A stretch of DNA of 64,000 bases from an uncultured Prevotellaceae bacterium (GCA_902790625.1 CADASP010000004.1:1-64000), one strand, 5' to 3'; positions 1 through 9,211 are shown, counted from the stretch's first letter. A program made the numbers and translations. The notes: generated by a model from the sequence alone, not told the origin.

Positions 1-71
1 TAGCTGCCATATACAAGTCCGACATCATGTGGAGAGATTACACCCAAATGTCAGAGGAAGAGGATATTTGA
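1..71 (+). CDS. C-terminal end of an unidentified protein (partial)
   Basis: From base 3 a reading frame is open for 22 codons and stops with TGA at 69-71; it ends in the acidic tail SEEEDI. The rest of the gene lies before the window. It would converge on the acetyltransferase gene read from the other strand. So short a frame could occur by chance, so only the existence of a gene tail is proposed. Confidence 0.35.
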   Translation, partial: AAIYKSDIMWRDYTQMSEEEDI

Positions 72-100
72 GGTTCGGGAACTCTTCACCATACGGATTT

Positions 101-154
101 CTATAGTATCTATAGTCTCTATAGTTTCTATAGAATCTATAGCATCTATAGCTA
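101..154. repeat. 9-bp tandem repeat, six units of CTATAGNNN
   Basis: Six consecutive 9-base units start with CTATAG followed by three variable bases. The last unit contains the stop codon of the acetyltransferase gene, so the array abuts that gene exactly. Two or three units of the same CTATAG repeat recur near 45129-45146. Confidence 0.9.
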
Positions 155-616
155 CAATATCACCTCCATCGTGGTCTTCTGCACTTGCATGCCCATGCTC
201 TGATAGAAGCGCAGGGCGGGGGTGTTGCCCTCCCAAACGTTCAGGGTGATGTGGTCGCAGCCGATGGAACGGGCATAGTCGACGACATGCTCGTAGAGCG
301 ACTTGCCCACATGCCGGCCCCGCGCTGCCTCGTCGACGCAGATGTCGTCGATATACAGCATCTTGATGTCTTGCAACAGCAGATGGTTCTTGACGTCACT
401 GACTTGGCAGAAGGCATAGCCCCACACCATCCCCTCATCATCGCAGACGAAGATGGGCTTGCTGTCGTCGCCGAGCAAGCCTTCCAGCTCCTGCTCGTTA
501 TACTTGGTGGTGTGGGGTTTGAACAGGTCGGGGCGCAGCACGTGGTGCACCATGTTCACCTGATGCAACAGCTCGATGATGCGCTTGATGTCTTCTTTCC
601 TTGCTCGTCTTATCAT
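152..616 (-). CDS. GNAT family N-acetyltransferase
   Basis: A 154-residue protein of normal length for a single-domain GNAT acetyltransferase, which moves an acetyl group from acetyl-CoA to an amine. The acetyl-CoA pyrophosphate-binding loop is visible as RGRHVG at residues 99-104, after the strand IDDICVDE. The C-terminal segment NTPALRFYQSMGM is the usual last helix and strand of the fold. It starts seven bases after the stop of the GH31 gene on the same strand, so the two are probably cotranscribed. The substrate cannot be told from the sequence. Confidence 0.85.
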   Translation of the reverse strand: MIRRARKEDIKRIIELLHQVNMVHHVLRPDLFKPHTTKYNEQELEGLLGDDSKPIFVCDDEGMVWGYAFCQVSDVKNHLLLQDIKMLYIDDICVDEAARGRHVGKSLYEHVVDYARSIGCDHITLNVWEGNTPALRFYQSMGMQVQKTTMEVIL

Positions 617-623
617 CGTGTCC

Positions 624-2996
624 CTATTTTTCTATGGTTTGTATCTTGGTGTCGCCAGGCTTGAAGAGCAGACCCGTGCAGCGGGTGGCGCTGGCCTTGT
701 ACTTCTTCAGTTCAATGGCGTTCCAGTTGATTTGGTCGGTGCGCTGTGCCAATGGGGCATGGGGGATGATGCTGCCATCGCGTACAAGGATGATGGCGGG
801 GATGGGTCCAGCCTCGATGGTCTGGAAGCCACTGTTGTAGACGCGCCCCGTCTGGTAGTCAATCCACTTGAGGCTCTTCCCCACCTCCTGCGAGGGGAGA
901 TACACCATGCGGCTGTTGCCACTCTCCATGAGCGGGGCCACGAGCATCTGACTGCCAAAGAGATACTCATCCTCCACCAGCCAGGCGCCTGGGTCGTGGG
1001 GGAACTCCACCAGCAGGGCACGCACCATGGGCAACCCTCGCTCGGAGCAGTCTTTCGCCTGGGCATAGACGTAGGGCATCAGCTTGTATTTCATCTCGGC
1101 ACACTGGCGGAAGGCATCGGTGAACGACTTGCTGATGAGCCACGGCTCGGTGGGCGGCGCGCCGTGGGCGCGGGTATGGCTCGACAGGAAGCCGAAGGGC
1201 AGCCAGCGGCGATAGATGTCCTCGGGCGAGGCGGTGACGAAGCCGCCCATGTCGTGACTCCAGAACGAGAAGCCGCTCAGGCCAAAGCTCAGACCGCCAC
1301 GCAGGTCGCCCAGCATACCAATATTATTGGTGGCCGCATCGCCGCCCCAGTGGAGGGCGTAGCGCTGACTGCCAGCCCAGGCCGAGCGCGCCCAGATGAT
1401 GCCTTCGCCGAAATACTGGCGGTTGACGGCCTCCCACAACGCCTTGTTGTAGCGCAGGGGATAGAGGTTGTGCTCATACAATCCGCCACGCCCGTTGTGG
1501 TAGATGCCATTATAGGGTGCGGCCTCGCCGAAGTCGCACTTGATGGTGGAGACACCCTGCTTCAGCAGACCCGCAATCTTCGACTGATACCAGCTGACGG
1601 TGGCGGGATTGGTGAAGTCGAGGATGGCATCTTCAACGGGCATACCGCCTGTGGCATTGCGGATGTGCAGATTGTTCTTGACTATCTCGGGGAAGAAGCG
1701 GTTCTTGGGCGTGAAGTAGGGCAACTGCCACAGACAGGTGTGGAAGCCGTCCTGCGCCAGCTGCTTCAGCATCTGTTCGGGCGAGGGGAAGCGGTCGTGG
1801 GCAAACTCATAGTCGCACTGCCAGTCGGTGCCAAACCAGCCGGTGTCGAAGTGGATGACATCGGCAGGGATGCGGTTTTCGCGAAGCTTCTTGGCAATGT
1901 CGAGGCCCTCCTGCTGCGAGAAGTAGGTGATGCGGCTCATCCATGTGCCGAAGCTCCAGAGTGGCAGCATGGGACTTTTGCCCGTGATGTTGGTGTACTC
2001 GTTGAGGATGTCCTTAGGTTCGCCGAAGAACACGAAGAGGTCTATCTGCTCATCGGCCATGAACAGGCGCTGGGCGCCGATATACGAGGCACCGAAGTCG
2101 GCGGTGACGGGTGCCGACGTGTGCATGAAGATGCCATAGCCACGGTTGCTGAAGTAGAAGGGCACGGGCTTGTACATGCCGTCGGTTTCAGGCCCCTGCG
2201 GGTCGGTGACGCTGAGGTGCACCTTCTGCCCCACCTTATTCAACGAGGTGAACGACTCGCCACAGCCATAGATGCGCTCGCCGGGCGAGAGCAGGAACAC
2301 GGGGTTGACGGAGCGCGAGTTGTCGCTGCCGCGCTTGATGAACGAGAAGGGCAGCAGCTTCACCTGCGTGGAGTCGTTGTCGATGATGTGGCGCGTCTGG
2401 GTGAGCACACGCCCACGGGCATCCTTCAGCACCAGACGGAAGGGGTGGCGCTGGATTTCGATGCTGCCGCAGTCGGATTTGTAGACGATGGCTCGGCCAT
2501 CGTCAGACGAGGGCCACGATGGCGTGGTGAGCTTCTTACCGTTGACGTCAGAGTAGTAGCGCACCGTGAACGCAGGGCCAAACATCGGGTCGTCGGCATC
2601 GGTGTTGTCGGGCACGATGGGGGTGGTGAGCATACGGATGCGCGCCGTGCGAGACGATATGAACTCGATGCTCAGGCGCAGTGCGGGGTCGTTGTCGTAG
2701 GCCGCATCGGGGAAGTCGAGCATCTGCATGCGCACCGGCCAATAGCCGTTCAGGTTGAAGGCTTGTCGGGGCGACAGGCGATAGCGCTTCCACTGCACCA
2801 GCCCTTCGCCCTTCGCCCGGTCGAAAGCGGCGAGTGAGTCGGCAAGGAAATAGGTGTTGCTGAGGTCGTTGAAATCGGTCGACACGTCCTTGGGCATGCA
2901 CTGCAGATACTGCACACCCGCATTGGTCTGAATCTGGGCTTCTGATGTTGCCACGGCCACCACGCAGAGCAGGGCCACAAATAATTGTCTTTTCAT
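624..2996 (-). CDS. GH31 alpha-glycosidase (alpha-xylosidase/alpha-glucosidase type), secreted
   Basis: A 790-residue protein of glycoside hydrolase family 31. The ATG at 2996 is chosen because it begins a clear signal peptide (MKRQLFVALLCVVAVATSEA). Family motifs are present: the nucleophile Asp488 in KCDFGE, the acid/base Asp582 in FWSHDMGG, and the substrate-site segment HFDTGWFGTDW. The KCDFGE form is closest to YicI-like alpha-xylosidases. A -7 box TAAATTTG at 3015-3022 lies just upstream. It probably acts in the periplasm on oligosaccharides. The exact sugar is uncertain. Confidence 0.9.
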   Translation of the reverse strand: MKRQLFVALLCVVAVATSEAQIQTNAGVQYLQCMPKDVSTDFNDLSNTYFLADSLAAFDRAKGEGLVQWKRYRLSPRQAFNLNGYWPVRMQMLDFPDAAYDNDPALRLSIEFISSRTARIRMLTTPIVPDNTDADDPMFGPAFTVRYYSDVNGKKLTTPSWPSSDDGRAIVYKSDCGSIEIQRHPFRLVLKDARGRVLTQTRHIIDNDSTQVKLLPFSFIKRGSDNSRSVNPVFLLSPGERIYGCGESFTSLNKVGQKVHLSVTDPQGPETDGMYKPVPFYFSNRGYGIFMHTSAPVTADFGASYIGAQRLFMADEQIDLFVFFGEPKDILNEYTNITGKSPMLPLWSFGTWMSRITYFSQQEGLDIAKKLRENRIPADVIHFDTGWFGTDWQCDYEFAHDRFPSPEQMLKQLAQDGFHTCLWQLPYFTPKNRFFPEIVKNNLHIRNATGGMPVEDAILDFTNPATVSWYQSKIAGLLKQGVSTIKCDFGEAAPYNGIYHNGRGGLYEHNLYPLRYNKALWEAVNRQYFGEGIIWARSAWAGSQRYALHWGGDAATNNIGMLGDLRGGLSFGLSGFSFWSHDMGGFVTASPEDIYRRWLPFGFLSSHTRAHGAPPTEPWLISKSFTDAFRQCAEMKYKLMPYVYAQAKDCSERGLPMVRALLVEFPHDPGAWLVEDEYLFGSQMLVAPLMESGNSRMVYLPSQEVGKSLKWIDYQTGRVYNSGFQTIEAGPIPAIILVRDGSIIPHAPLAQRTDQINWNAIELKKYKASATRCTGLLFKPGDTKIQTIEK

Positions 2997-3094
2997 GCTT
3001 ACAACTTTTGCGTGCAAATTTAACGATTATTTTTCGGAATAACATCATCCAAGGCAAAAAAATGAAGAAAAAAAAGATGCCGCCAAGGAAACAA

Positions 3095-3119
3095 AAAAAT
3101 CCCAGGGCGTGGGATTTTT
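3095..3119. terminator. Terminator-like hairpin between divergent genes
   Basis: AAAAATCCCA at 3095-3104 pairs perfectly with TGGGATTTTT at 3110-3119 around a five-base loop. It would end transcription in either direction, but no gene ends here, so it may insulate the two divergent promoters. Confidence 0.55.
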
Positions 3120-3139
3120 AAAAAGCGCCACCAAATTTT

Positions 3140-3180
3140 AAAAAGTCAACGCCAAATTTTCAAAAGTCAACGTCAATTTT
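3140..3180. repeat. GTCAACGCC repeat-family copy
   Basis: Bases 3140-3168 are identical to one arm (62113-62141) of the perfect palindrome near the right end of the window. A second, degenerate GTCAACG copy follows at 3165-3175. It lacks the complementary arm, so it is a half-element. Confidence 0.85.
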
Positions 3181-3346
3181 TAAAACGACATTGACCATCA
3201 TTCCCACCACCATCATCCTATGACATGCGGAGCCGCTTTTTGCCTGTTTTTTCTACGCAAACGAGCCTTCCCGCCGCTGCCACGGCCGCAGTGCGCCGAC
3301 CATCTCGTCGGCGGTGCCGAAAAAACCTATGTTCACAACGTAATTG

Positions 3347-3378
3347 TTTGGTGGTTTCGACGTTTTGCCGTAACTTTG
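3347..3378 (+). promoter_or_regulatory. Promoter of the M16 peptidase gene
   Basis: TTTG at 3347-3350 and TAACTTTG at 3371-3378 are separated by 20 bases, an exact match to the Bacteroidetes housekeeping promoter. The gene starts 28 bases downstream. Confidence 0.8.
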
Positions 3379-3406
3379 CACCCAACAATTCGTAACAACG
3401 AAAGCA

Positions 3407-6292
3407 ATGATGAGAAACAACATGCTATCCATGGCAGTGGCCCTGCTGGCTGCTGTCGCCGCATGGGGGCAGACGACAGTGCCCGCCCTGCAGGTGAAGG
3501 AGTACAAGCTGACGAACGGCATGACCGTGTGGCTGAACGAAGACCACTCGCAGCCTAAAATCTACGGCAGCGTGGTGGTGAATGCCGGCGGCAAGGACTG
3601 CCCCGACACGGGCATCGCCCACTACTTCGAGCACATCATGTTCAAAGGCACCGACCGCATGGGCACCGTCGACTACGCGGCAGAAAAGCCTTGGCTCGAC
3701 AGCATCTCGGCTCAATACGACCTGCTGAGCCAGACCACCGACGCCGCACGCCGCAGTGCCATTCAGCAGCACATCAACCAACTGAGCTTGCGCGCCGCCG
3801 AATATGCCATACCCAACGAGTTCAGCCGACTCATCGCGAAATACGGCGGAACCGGGCTGAACGCTGGCACCAGCACCGACATGACCGTCTACTACAACAC
3901 GTTTCTGCCCCAGTATATCGAGCAGTGGTGCTGGCTGTGCAGCGAGCGACTGATGCACCCCGTGTTCCGAGGCTTCCAGGGCGAGCTGGAGAACGTGTAT
4001 GAAGAGAAGAACCGTGCAGCCGACGGATTGCATGCCGCCTACAACGCCGTGATGCGCGCCGTGTTCAAGACGCAGCCCTACGCCTACCCCGTGCTCGGCT
4101 CGACTGAGAACCTGAAGAACCCGCGACTGAGCGACATGGAGGCGTTCTTCAAGAAATACTATGTGGCATCCAACATGTGCTTGATGCTGGTGGGCGACCT
4201 GCCCGCCGAATCGCTGCTGCCCCTGCTCGAACAGACCTTTGGACGGGTGCAGACGGGGCCGGTGCCTATCAGGCAGACATCGCCCATACCCCCATTCGGC
4301 AAGGGAGAGCAGGCGCAAATCAAACTGCCCATCCCCATCGTCAAGGCCGAGGCACTGGTATACCGGGCCCCCACCCCATTCGACCCAGATGCCGACGCGC
4401 TGGTGCTGGCCAACCGACTGCTGTCGGACGAGAAGGCCGGACTGCTCGACTCGCTGACCAACGAGCATGCCGTGATGGCTGCCGGGGCGCTGCACATGGC
4501 GATGAACGATGCCGGTGCCACCGCGCTCTACGTCGTTCCAAAGATTCCCTTCGGCAAGATGAAGAAGGCCGAGGGACTCGTCATGGCTCAGTTGGAAAAG
4601 GTGATGCAGGGTCATTTCACCGACGAACAATTAGAAACGCAGAAGCGCAACCTGCTGCTCGACATGGAGCAGGGCATCGAGACGGTGGAGGGGCGTGCCG
4701 AGGCAATGGTCGACGTGTTCTCGCAGGGACGCTCGTGGCAGGAGTATCTCGACCGCATAGAGCGGATACGCACCATCACAAAGGCCGACGTGGTGGCAGC
4801 CGCGAGGAAATACTATGGCGACGAGCACCTGACGCTGCGCAAGAAATATGGCACGGAGCACAAGGAGACGCTGAAGCAGCCCGGCTATCAGCCCGTGCAG
4901 CCGAAGAACGCCAACGCACAGTCGGAGTTTGCACAATGGCTGAGCCAACTGCCCACGGGCAACCAGCCCATACGCACCGTTGACCTCGACCGCGACGTGG
5001 AGCGCATCGCCCTGAACAGCCATGCCACACTCTACTACAAAGAGAATCCCGTGAACGACATCTTCACCTTCACCCTACGTTATTATAATGGTACGCGCGA
5101 GACACCCCTGCTCGCCTTGCTGGGCGAATACCTGGGCAGCATTGGCACCGACTCGCTGCGCAAGCAGCAGATGGAGGCCGCATGGCAGCGCATGGGCGTC
5201 AGCATGCTGGCCGAGGCGGGCGACGAGCGATTCACCTTCAAGTTGACGGGCCGCGACGCACAGTTAGAGCCAGCACTGAAGCTGCTGGCCCACTTCATGG
5301 CCCACGCCAAGGGCGACAAGGAGGCGCTGAAAGAACTGAAACAGGAAGCGAAAGTGAGTCAGAAGGCTTTTGGCAAACAGAAGGACGACGTGCTGGCGCC
5401 CATGCTGAACTATGTGGCTTATGGCCAGCAGAGCGACTATCTGCGACAGCCATCGCTGAAAGAGATACAGGCGCTGACCGACAACGACCTGCTGACCCTC
5501 CTTGGCGAGGTGCTGCGCCACGACTGCGACATGGTCTATGTGGGTCGTCTTCCCGCTATCCATGTGGCGAAGGCGGCTCAGCAGACCCTGCCCCTCGCGT
5601 TGTGCGAGAAACCAAAAGCCGACACGCATCGCACGCTGCAACCAACGAGCGAGCCGGTGGTCTATTTCTACCATGTGCCCAAGTCGCGCCAGAACTACGT
5701 CTGCTCCTACGAGCAGCTGCCCGCCCAACCCGAAGCCGACCGCCGCACGGCCGCACAGCTGTGGGCCCGATACATGGGCGGCGGCATGTCGGGGGTGCTT
5801 TTCCAGCACGTCCGCGAGTTCCGCTCGCTGGCCTATAGCACGCAGGGGGAGCTGATAGAACCCAACTATGCCCGCCACGCCGACGCGCCCCAGGCATTCA
5901 TCACCATCACTGGCACACAGGCCGACAAGACCCTGCAGGCGGTGGGAGCCGTAGACACGCTGCTGCGACAGATGCCCATGAAGCAGGAGAACCTCGACGC
6001 GGCCCGCCAGGAACTGCTCAGCAGCGTGCAGAACAGCTTCCCCTCGTTCCGCACCATCGGCTACTACGTGGCCAACCGTCTGCTACAGGGCTACACCGCC
6101 GACCCCAATCGTCAGCTGGTGAAGCTGCTGCCCAACACGAAACCGACCGATGTGGAGCAGTTCCACAAGGAGCATGTGGCAGACAACCACCGCGTGTGGA
6201 TGGTCATCGGCGACCGCAAGCTGACCGACCTACAGGCGCTGGCAAGATACGGGAAAGTGGTGGAACTGAAGAAAGAAGATATTTATCGGTAA
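3407..6292 (+). CDS. M16 family zinc peptidase, two-lobed, secreted
   Basis: A 961-residue insulinase-family peptidase. A signal peptide (residues 1-21, ending AAVAAWGQ) is followed by the inverted zinc motif HxxEH as HYFEH, His72-Glu75-His76. The downstream zinc-ligand region is in the segment VYEEKNRAADG. The C-terminal half repeats the fold without the zinc motif, as is usual for two-lobed M16 enzymes. Length and signal peptide fit Bacteroidales periplasmic M16 proteins, which degrade peptides. It has its own promoter and no cotranscribed neighbour. Confidence 0.93.
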   Translation: MMRNNMLSMAVALLAAVAAWGQTTVPALQVKEYKLTNGMTVWLNEDHSQPKIYGSVVVNAGGKDCPDTGIAHYFEHIMFKGTDRMGTVDYAAEKPWLDSISAQYDLLSQTTDAARRSAIQQHINQLSLRAAEYAIPNEFSRLIAKYGGTGLNAGTSTDMTVYYNTFLPQYIEQWCWLCSERLMHPVFRGFQGELENVYEEKNRAADGLHAAYNAVMRAVFKTQPYAYPVLGSTENLKNPRLSDMEAFFKKYYVASNMCLMLVGDLPAESLLPLLEQTFGRVQTGPVPIRQTSPIPPFGKGEQAQIKLPIPIVKAEALVYRAPTPFDPDADALVLANRLLSDEKAGLLDSLTNEHAVMAAGALHMAMNDAGATALYVVPKIPFGKMKKAEGLVMAQLEKVMQGHFTDEQLETQKRNLLLDMEQGIETVEGRAEAMVDVFSQGRSWQEYLDRIERIRTITKADVVAAARKYYGDEHLTLRKKYGTEHKETLKQPGYQPVQPKNANAQSEFAQWLSQLPTGNQPIRTVDLDRDVERIALNSHATLYYKENPVNDIFTFTLRYYNGTRETPLLALLGEYLGSIGTDSLRKQQMEAAWQRMGVSMLAEAGDERFTFKLTGRDAQLEPALKLLAHFMAHAKGDKEALKELKQEAKVSQKAFGKQKDDVLAPMLNYVAYGQQSDYLRQPSLKEIQALTDNDLLTLLGEVLRHDCDMVYVGRLPAIHVAKAAQQTLPLALCEKPKADTHRTLQPTSEPVVYFYHVPKSRQNYVCSYEQLPAQPEADRRTAAQLWARYMGGGMSGVLFQHVREFRSLAYSTQGELIEPNYARHADAPQAFITITGTQADKTLQAVGAVDTLLRQMPMKQENLDAARQELLSSVQNSFPSFRTIGYYVANRLLQGYTADPNRQLVKLLPNTKPTDVEQFHKEHVADNHRVWMVIGDRKLTDLQALARYGKVVELKKEDIYR

Positions 6293-6323
6293 TGACGGGG
6301 GGCGTCCTCAGCCCAGTGGCGAA

Positions 6324-7193
6324 TCAAGGAGCCTGATAGACTCTCACATAGTCTATCTCATAGCGCAAAGGGAAGGCGGCATCATCAATCACCCCGCCAT
6401 TGTCGCCACCCAAGGCCAAGTTCAAAAGGAGATACTGGGGACGATGAAATGGATTCTGATGGTTGCCAATCCGACCATTGACGGTGGTTTCAAGCGCCAC
6501 CTCATTCAATAGTTCATCGTCAAGATAGATGCGTATATACTGCTCGTCCCAGTCCATACGCCAGACATGGAATCGTTGGGCCCACGCCGCGTCGCGCTCG
6601 GTGAAATGGCTGAAAGGGATGCGGCGGGTGTTCCACACGGCATCATAGCGGCGGTCGTTGCCCCACGCCACGTTGGCCAGGATATGGGGGACGCCTTTGA
6701 CGCGGTAGTACTCCATCACGTCAATCTCACCGCACGACGGCCATCCCATCTCGCTGCCCAAGGTCCAAATGGCGGGCCACGACCCGCCGGCTGTGGGGAT
6801 GCGGGCGCAGACCTCTAAGCGACCATAGAGGAACTGATACTTCCCGTTTGTCTTGAGGCAAGCAGAGGTGTAGTCTATCGAGGGGCGTTGCTGACCCCAG
6901 TGGCGCCCGCCAGGTCGGTAGGTGGGATTGTCGCGATGCTCCTTGCGAGCCTCGATGATGAGCAGCCCATCCTCCTGCCAAGCGTTCTCAGCCTGGTACC
7001 ACTGGTCCTCGTGGTTGCGCACGAAGCCTTGCTCATAGTTCCAAATGGTGCTGTCGGGCCGTCCGGCGCGGTCGAACTCCTCGCTCCACACCAGCTGCCA
7101 GTTCTTGTCATGCTGTGCCAGACACATCAGAGGCATGGCCATCAGCATGAGCATCGTGGCCATTATCTTTGAGAGGAAGCCCTTCGTATTCAT
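6324..7193 (-). CDS. GH16 endo-beta-glucanase (laminarinase-like), secreted
   Basis: A 289-residue glycoside hydrolase family 16 protein. A signal peptide ends near MCLAQ. The catalytic motif ExDxxE reads EIDVME, with Glu156 as nucleophile, Asp158 and Glu161 as acid/base. Conserved aromatic segments follow (WRMDWDEQYIRIYLDD). Single-domain Bacteroidetes proteins of this kind usually cut beta-1,3 or mixed beta-1,3-1,4 glucans. It starts 14 bases after the stop of the gene at 7208-7813 and is probably cotranscribed with it. Confidence 0.92.
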   Translation of the reverse strand: MNTKGFLSKIMATMLMLMAMPLMCLAQHDKNWQLVWSEEFDRAGRPDSTIWNYEQGFVRNHEDQWYQAENAWQEDGLLIIEARKEHRDNPTYRPGGRHWGQQRPSIDYTSACLKTNGKYQFLYGRLEVCARIPTAGGSWPAIWTLGSEMGWPSCGEIDVMEYYRVKGVPHILANVAWGNDRRYDAVWNTRRIPFSHFTERDAAWAQRFHVWRMDWDEQYIRIYLDDELLNEVALETTVNGRIGNHQNPFHRPQYLLLNLALGGDNGGVIDDAAFPLRYEIDYVRVYQAP

Positions 7194-7207
7194 GCTTCAA
7201 ACTAAGG

Positions 7208-7813
7208 TTAATACGTCAAGTCTTCTTCGCCCAGTTTTTTCAGGGGTTTCTTGGGGATGGTCGACCATGTGCTCTTCGGTTTCACCTTTTCATCGAAAAC
7301 ATTCTCCTTGGTGCGAAGGCACTTATGGGTGAGGTAGTTGTAGCTGACGGTCTCGGCTTTGCCCGTCATCCGCGACATGCTGTGCTGCTCTTCGCCAATC
7401 TTGTAGAAATCACCGTCTTGGAAACGATAGGCATAATTGTTGTGAGAATTATAGCTGGTGCCGGCAGAGGCGAAACCGCCTACCGAGATGGTGAGCGTAC
7501 CTCGGTCGTTGATTTTCATGGTGATGTCTAAAAAGAAGGTGTCGTCCTCCTCGTCAGCGGGCAGCAGGTCGTCGTATTGTTTCCACTGCTCGTAGCCACC
7601 CGACGGCGTGGCAAAGTAAATGGCCAGCATGGATTTGGCACTAATCACCAAATCGCTGCGCCCGTCTTTGTTCAGGTCGCCCTCGACCTTGTCGTAGTTG
7701 ACACCCTGAGGCACGATTTCATCGGCACTCATTCCCTTTTTCGCCAGTTTCTGCGCGGAAGCCAAAAGGGGAAGGACTCCCATCAGCAAAAGAACTATTC
7801 TCTTCATAGCCAT
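7208..7813 (-). CDS. Secreted protein of unknown function with an FG-GAP-like segment
   Basis: A 201-residue protein beginning MAMKR with a signal peptide (IVLLLMGVLPLLASAQ). The ATG at 7813 (or 7807) is chosen over a longer frame because the promoter at 7832-7863 lies inside that extension. The segment VEGDLNKDGRSDLVIS resembles the calcium-binding FG-GAP repeat of beta-propellers, but only one is clear. It is the first gene of a likely two-gene operon with the GH16 enzyme. No function is assigned. Confidence 0.7.
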   Translation of the reverse strand: MAMKRIVLLLMGVLPLLASAQKLAKKGMSADEIVPQGVNYDKVEGDLNKDGRSDLVISAKSMLAIYFATPSGGYEQWKQYDDLLPADEEDDTFFLDITMKINDRGTLTISVGGFASAGTSYNSHNNYAYRFQDGDFYKIGEEQHSMSRMTGKAETVSYNYLTHKCLRTKENVFDEKVKPKSTWSTIPKKPLKKLGEEDLTY

Positions 7814-7831
7814 ATCTTCTATTATCGTCTG

Positions 7832-7863
7832 CAAATGTAATGTTTTTTTTCCTAAACGCCAAA
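7832..7863 (-). promoter_or_regulatory. Promoter of the 7208-7813 / GH16 operon
   Basis: On the minus strand TTTG (7860-7863) and TACATTTG (7832-7839) are separated by 20 bases, an exact promoter match. The ATG at 7813 lies 19 bases beyond. Confidence 0.8.
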
Positions 7864-7909
7864 ACAAATGAAGAATAATGAAACGAAATCGTTTCTCCAC
7901 CCCCATTTT

Positions 7910-8338
7910 CTACTCGTGATTCAAGGCAGAATAGTTGAGGATTCGCATTTCAGTAGCTTCGCAAATCTCTCTGACATAGTCGTTGAGCTGATGGAAACGG
8001 GAGTAGTCCGTCGCCCCGTCTATTACCCAAGGTGCAAGGATGAGCAGATGGCCAGCGGCACAGGCATAGAAACGACGCTGCGAGGGCTTCCAGTATTCGC
8101 CAATCGGTTCCTTCTGCACAAGAATCAGGGGGAGGTGGGCGTCAAGGGTGTCGCTGGCCACAAGGCTCTCGCCTTTCGAGATGCCCGGCGTGATGAGCAC
8201 CGTGCCTTCCTCGGCCATGGTGATCATATAAAGCCCTTTCTGGCGATAGTCGTGCCAGTACGACCGGCGGTGCTGGTTGTGTTTCGTCTCGCATCGCGAT
8301 TTCCCTGTACTATCATGGTTCTTTTTTTCGTCTTCCAT
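7910..8338 (-). pseudogene. Internally deleted REP-associated (Y1/RayT-type) transposase
   Basis: A 142-residue frame. Residues about 24-41 (RRSYWHDYRQKGLYMIT) look like the first strand of Y1 transposases of the RayT group. The sequence then jumps to a DprA-like Rossmann segment (TVLITPGISKGES to HLLILAPW and NDYVREICEA) that in Bacteroidales forms the C-terminal extension of longer RayT-like proteins. The HUH metal motif and catalytic Tyr region, about 150-200 residues, are missing. I infer an internal in-frame deletion. It could instead be a small protein that keeps only the C-terminal domain. Confidence 0.6.
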
Positions 8339-8348
8339 CGTATATCAT

Positions 8349-8388
8349 AAAAGGAGTACCACAAATAAATTTCTGTGGTACTCCTTTT
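8349..8388 (-). terminator. Terminator of the frd operon
   Basis: A perfect 15-bp hairpin (AAAAGGAGTACCACA at 8349-8363 with 8374-8388) has a 10-base loop and ends in a T-rich tract. It lies 17 bases past the frdB stop. Confidence 0.85.
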
Positions 8389-8405
8389 ATTATTTATAAT
8401 ACAAA

Positions 8406-9164
8406 TCAGTCGGCCAGCTTTGCCTTGATCATCTCGCGGTTCAGGCGAGCGATGTTGGCGATGGTCTCGTTCTTCGGGCAGACGGCCTCGCAGGCGCGGG
8501 TGTTGGTGCAGTTGCCGAAGCCGAGTTCATCCATCTTGGCAATCATGTTCTTCACACGACGGGCAGCCTCTACACGACCCTGGGGAAGGAGGGCGAGCTG
8601 ACTGACCTTCGACGACACGAAGAGCATGGCGGAGCCGTTCTTACAAGCAGCCACACAGGCGCCACAGCCGATGCAGCTGGCGCAGTCCATGGCCTCGTCG
8701 GCATCCTCCTTGGGGATGAGGATGGCGTTGGCATCCTGGGCCTGACCCGTGCGGATGGTGGTGTAGCCGCCAGCCTGGATAATCTTGTCGAAGGCGTTGC
8801 GGTCGACCATGCAGTCCTTAATCACGGGGAAGGCGGCCGAGCGCCAAGGCTCCACGGTGATGACATCGCCGTCGTTGAAGCGGCGCATGTAGAGCTGACA
8901 GGTGGTGGCACCGCGCTCGGTCTTGCCGTGGGGTGTACCATTAATATACAGGGAGCACATGCCGCAGATGCCCTCGCGGCAGTCGTGGTCGAACACGAAA
9001 GGCTCTTTGCCTTCGTTGATGAGACACTCATTAAGGATGTCCAACATCTCCAGGAAAGAGGTGTCGTCGGGAATGTCCTTCATTTCGTAAGAATCAAAGT
9101 GTCCCGCATCTTTCGGACCATTTTGTCTCCAAAACTTGATAGTGAAACTTATATTACGTGCCAT
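8406..9164 (-). CDS. frdB: Fumarate reductase/succinate dehydrogenase iron-sulfur subunit
   Basis: A 252-residue protein; the start MARNISFTI at 9164 is preferred to an upstream ATG that lies inside the repeat-rich gap. It has the [2Fe-2S] cysteines (CREGICGMC, then a fourth Cys in GATTCQLYM) and two clusters of ferredoxin-type cysteines ([14 protein letters not shown] and [12 protein letters not shown]) for the [4Fe-4S] and [3Fe-4S] centres. It passes electrons between the flavoprotein and cytochrome b subunits of the membrane complex. It is last in the C-A-B operon and is separated from frdA by an inserted gene. Confidence 0.96.
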   Translation of the reverse strand: MARNISFTIKFWRQNGPKDAGHFDSYEMKDIPDDTSFLEMLDILNECLINEGKEPFVFDHDCREGICGMCSLYINGTPHGKTERGATTCQLYMRRFNDGDVITVEPWRSAAFPVIKDCMVDRNAFDKIIQAGGYTTIRTGQAQDANAILIPKEDADEAMDCASCIGCGACVAACKNGSAMLFVSSKVSQLALLPQGRVEAARRVKNMIAKMDELGFGNCTNTRACEAVCPKNETIANIARLNREMIKAKLAD

Positions 9165-9186
9165 AGTTATTTGGTCATTTGGGAGA

Positions 9187-9208
9187 TTAGTCGTTTGGTC
9201 GTTTGGGG
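9187..9208. repeat. Left inverted repeat flanking the four-helix-bundle gene
   Basis: This 22-base sequence, two TCGTTTG units, matches the reverse complement of 9605-9626 at 19 of 22 positions; all three differences are A/G. The pair brackets the gene at 9212-9595. Confidence 0.8.
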
Positions 9209-9211
9209 AAG

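Larger units (their letters stand above)
3018..3406. other. Divergent intergenic region with hairpin and palindrome-family repeat
   Basis: This 389-base gap separates the divergent GH31 and M16 genes. It holds a 10-bp perfect hairpin with a TTTTT end at 3095-3119, which resembles a terminator although no gene ends here. At 3140-3168 there is a 29-base copy of one arm of the perfect palindrome at 62081-62142. The M16 promoter is at 3347-3378. No further gene is seen. Confidence 0.75.

Noticed and set aside
101..154. CRISPR or protein-coding repeat
   Set aside because: A 9-base unit without spacers is a simple tandem repeat. The minus-strand frame through it has no start context.
576..2837. 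753-codon frame opposite the GH31 gene
   Set aside because: Composition is typical of an antisense shadow (Val/Ala/His/Gly-rich) and the GH31 catalytic residues are on the minus strand.
3095..3119. Terminator of the GH31 or M16 gene
   Set aside because: Both genes start, rather than end, on either side of this hairpin, so it cannot terminate either of them.
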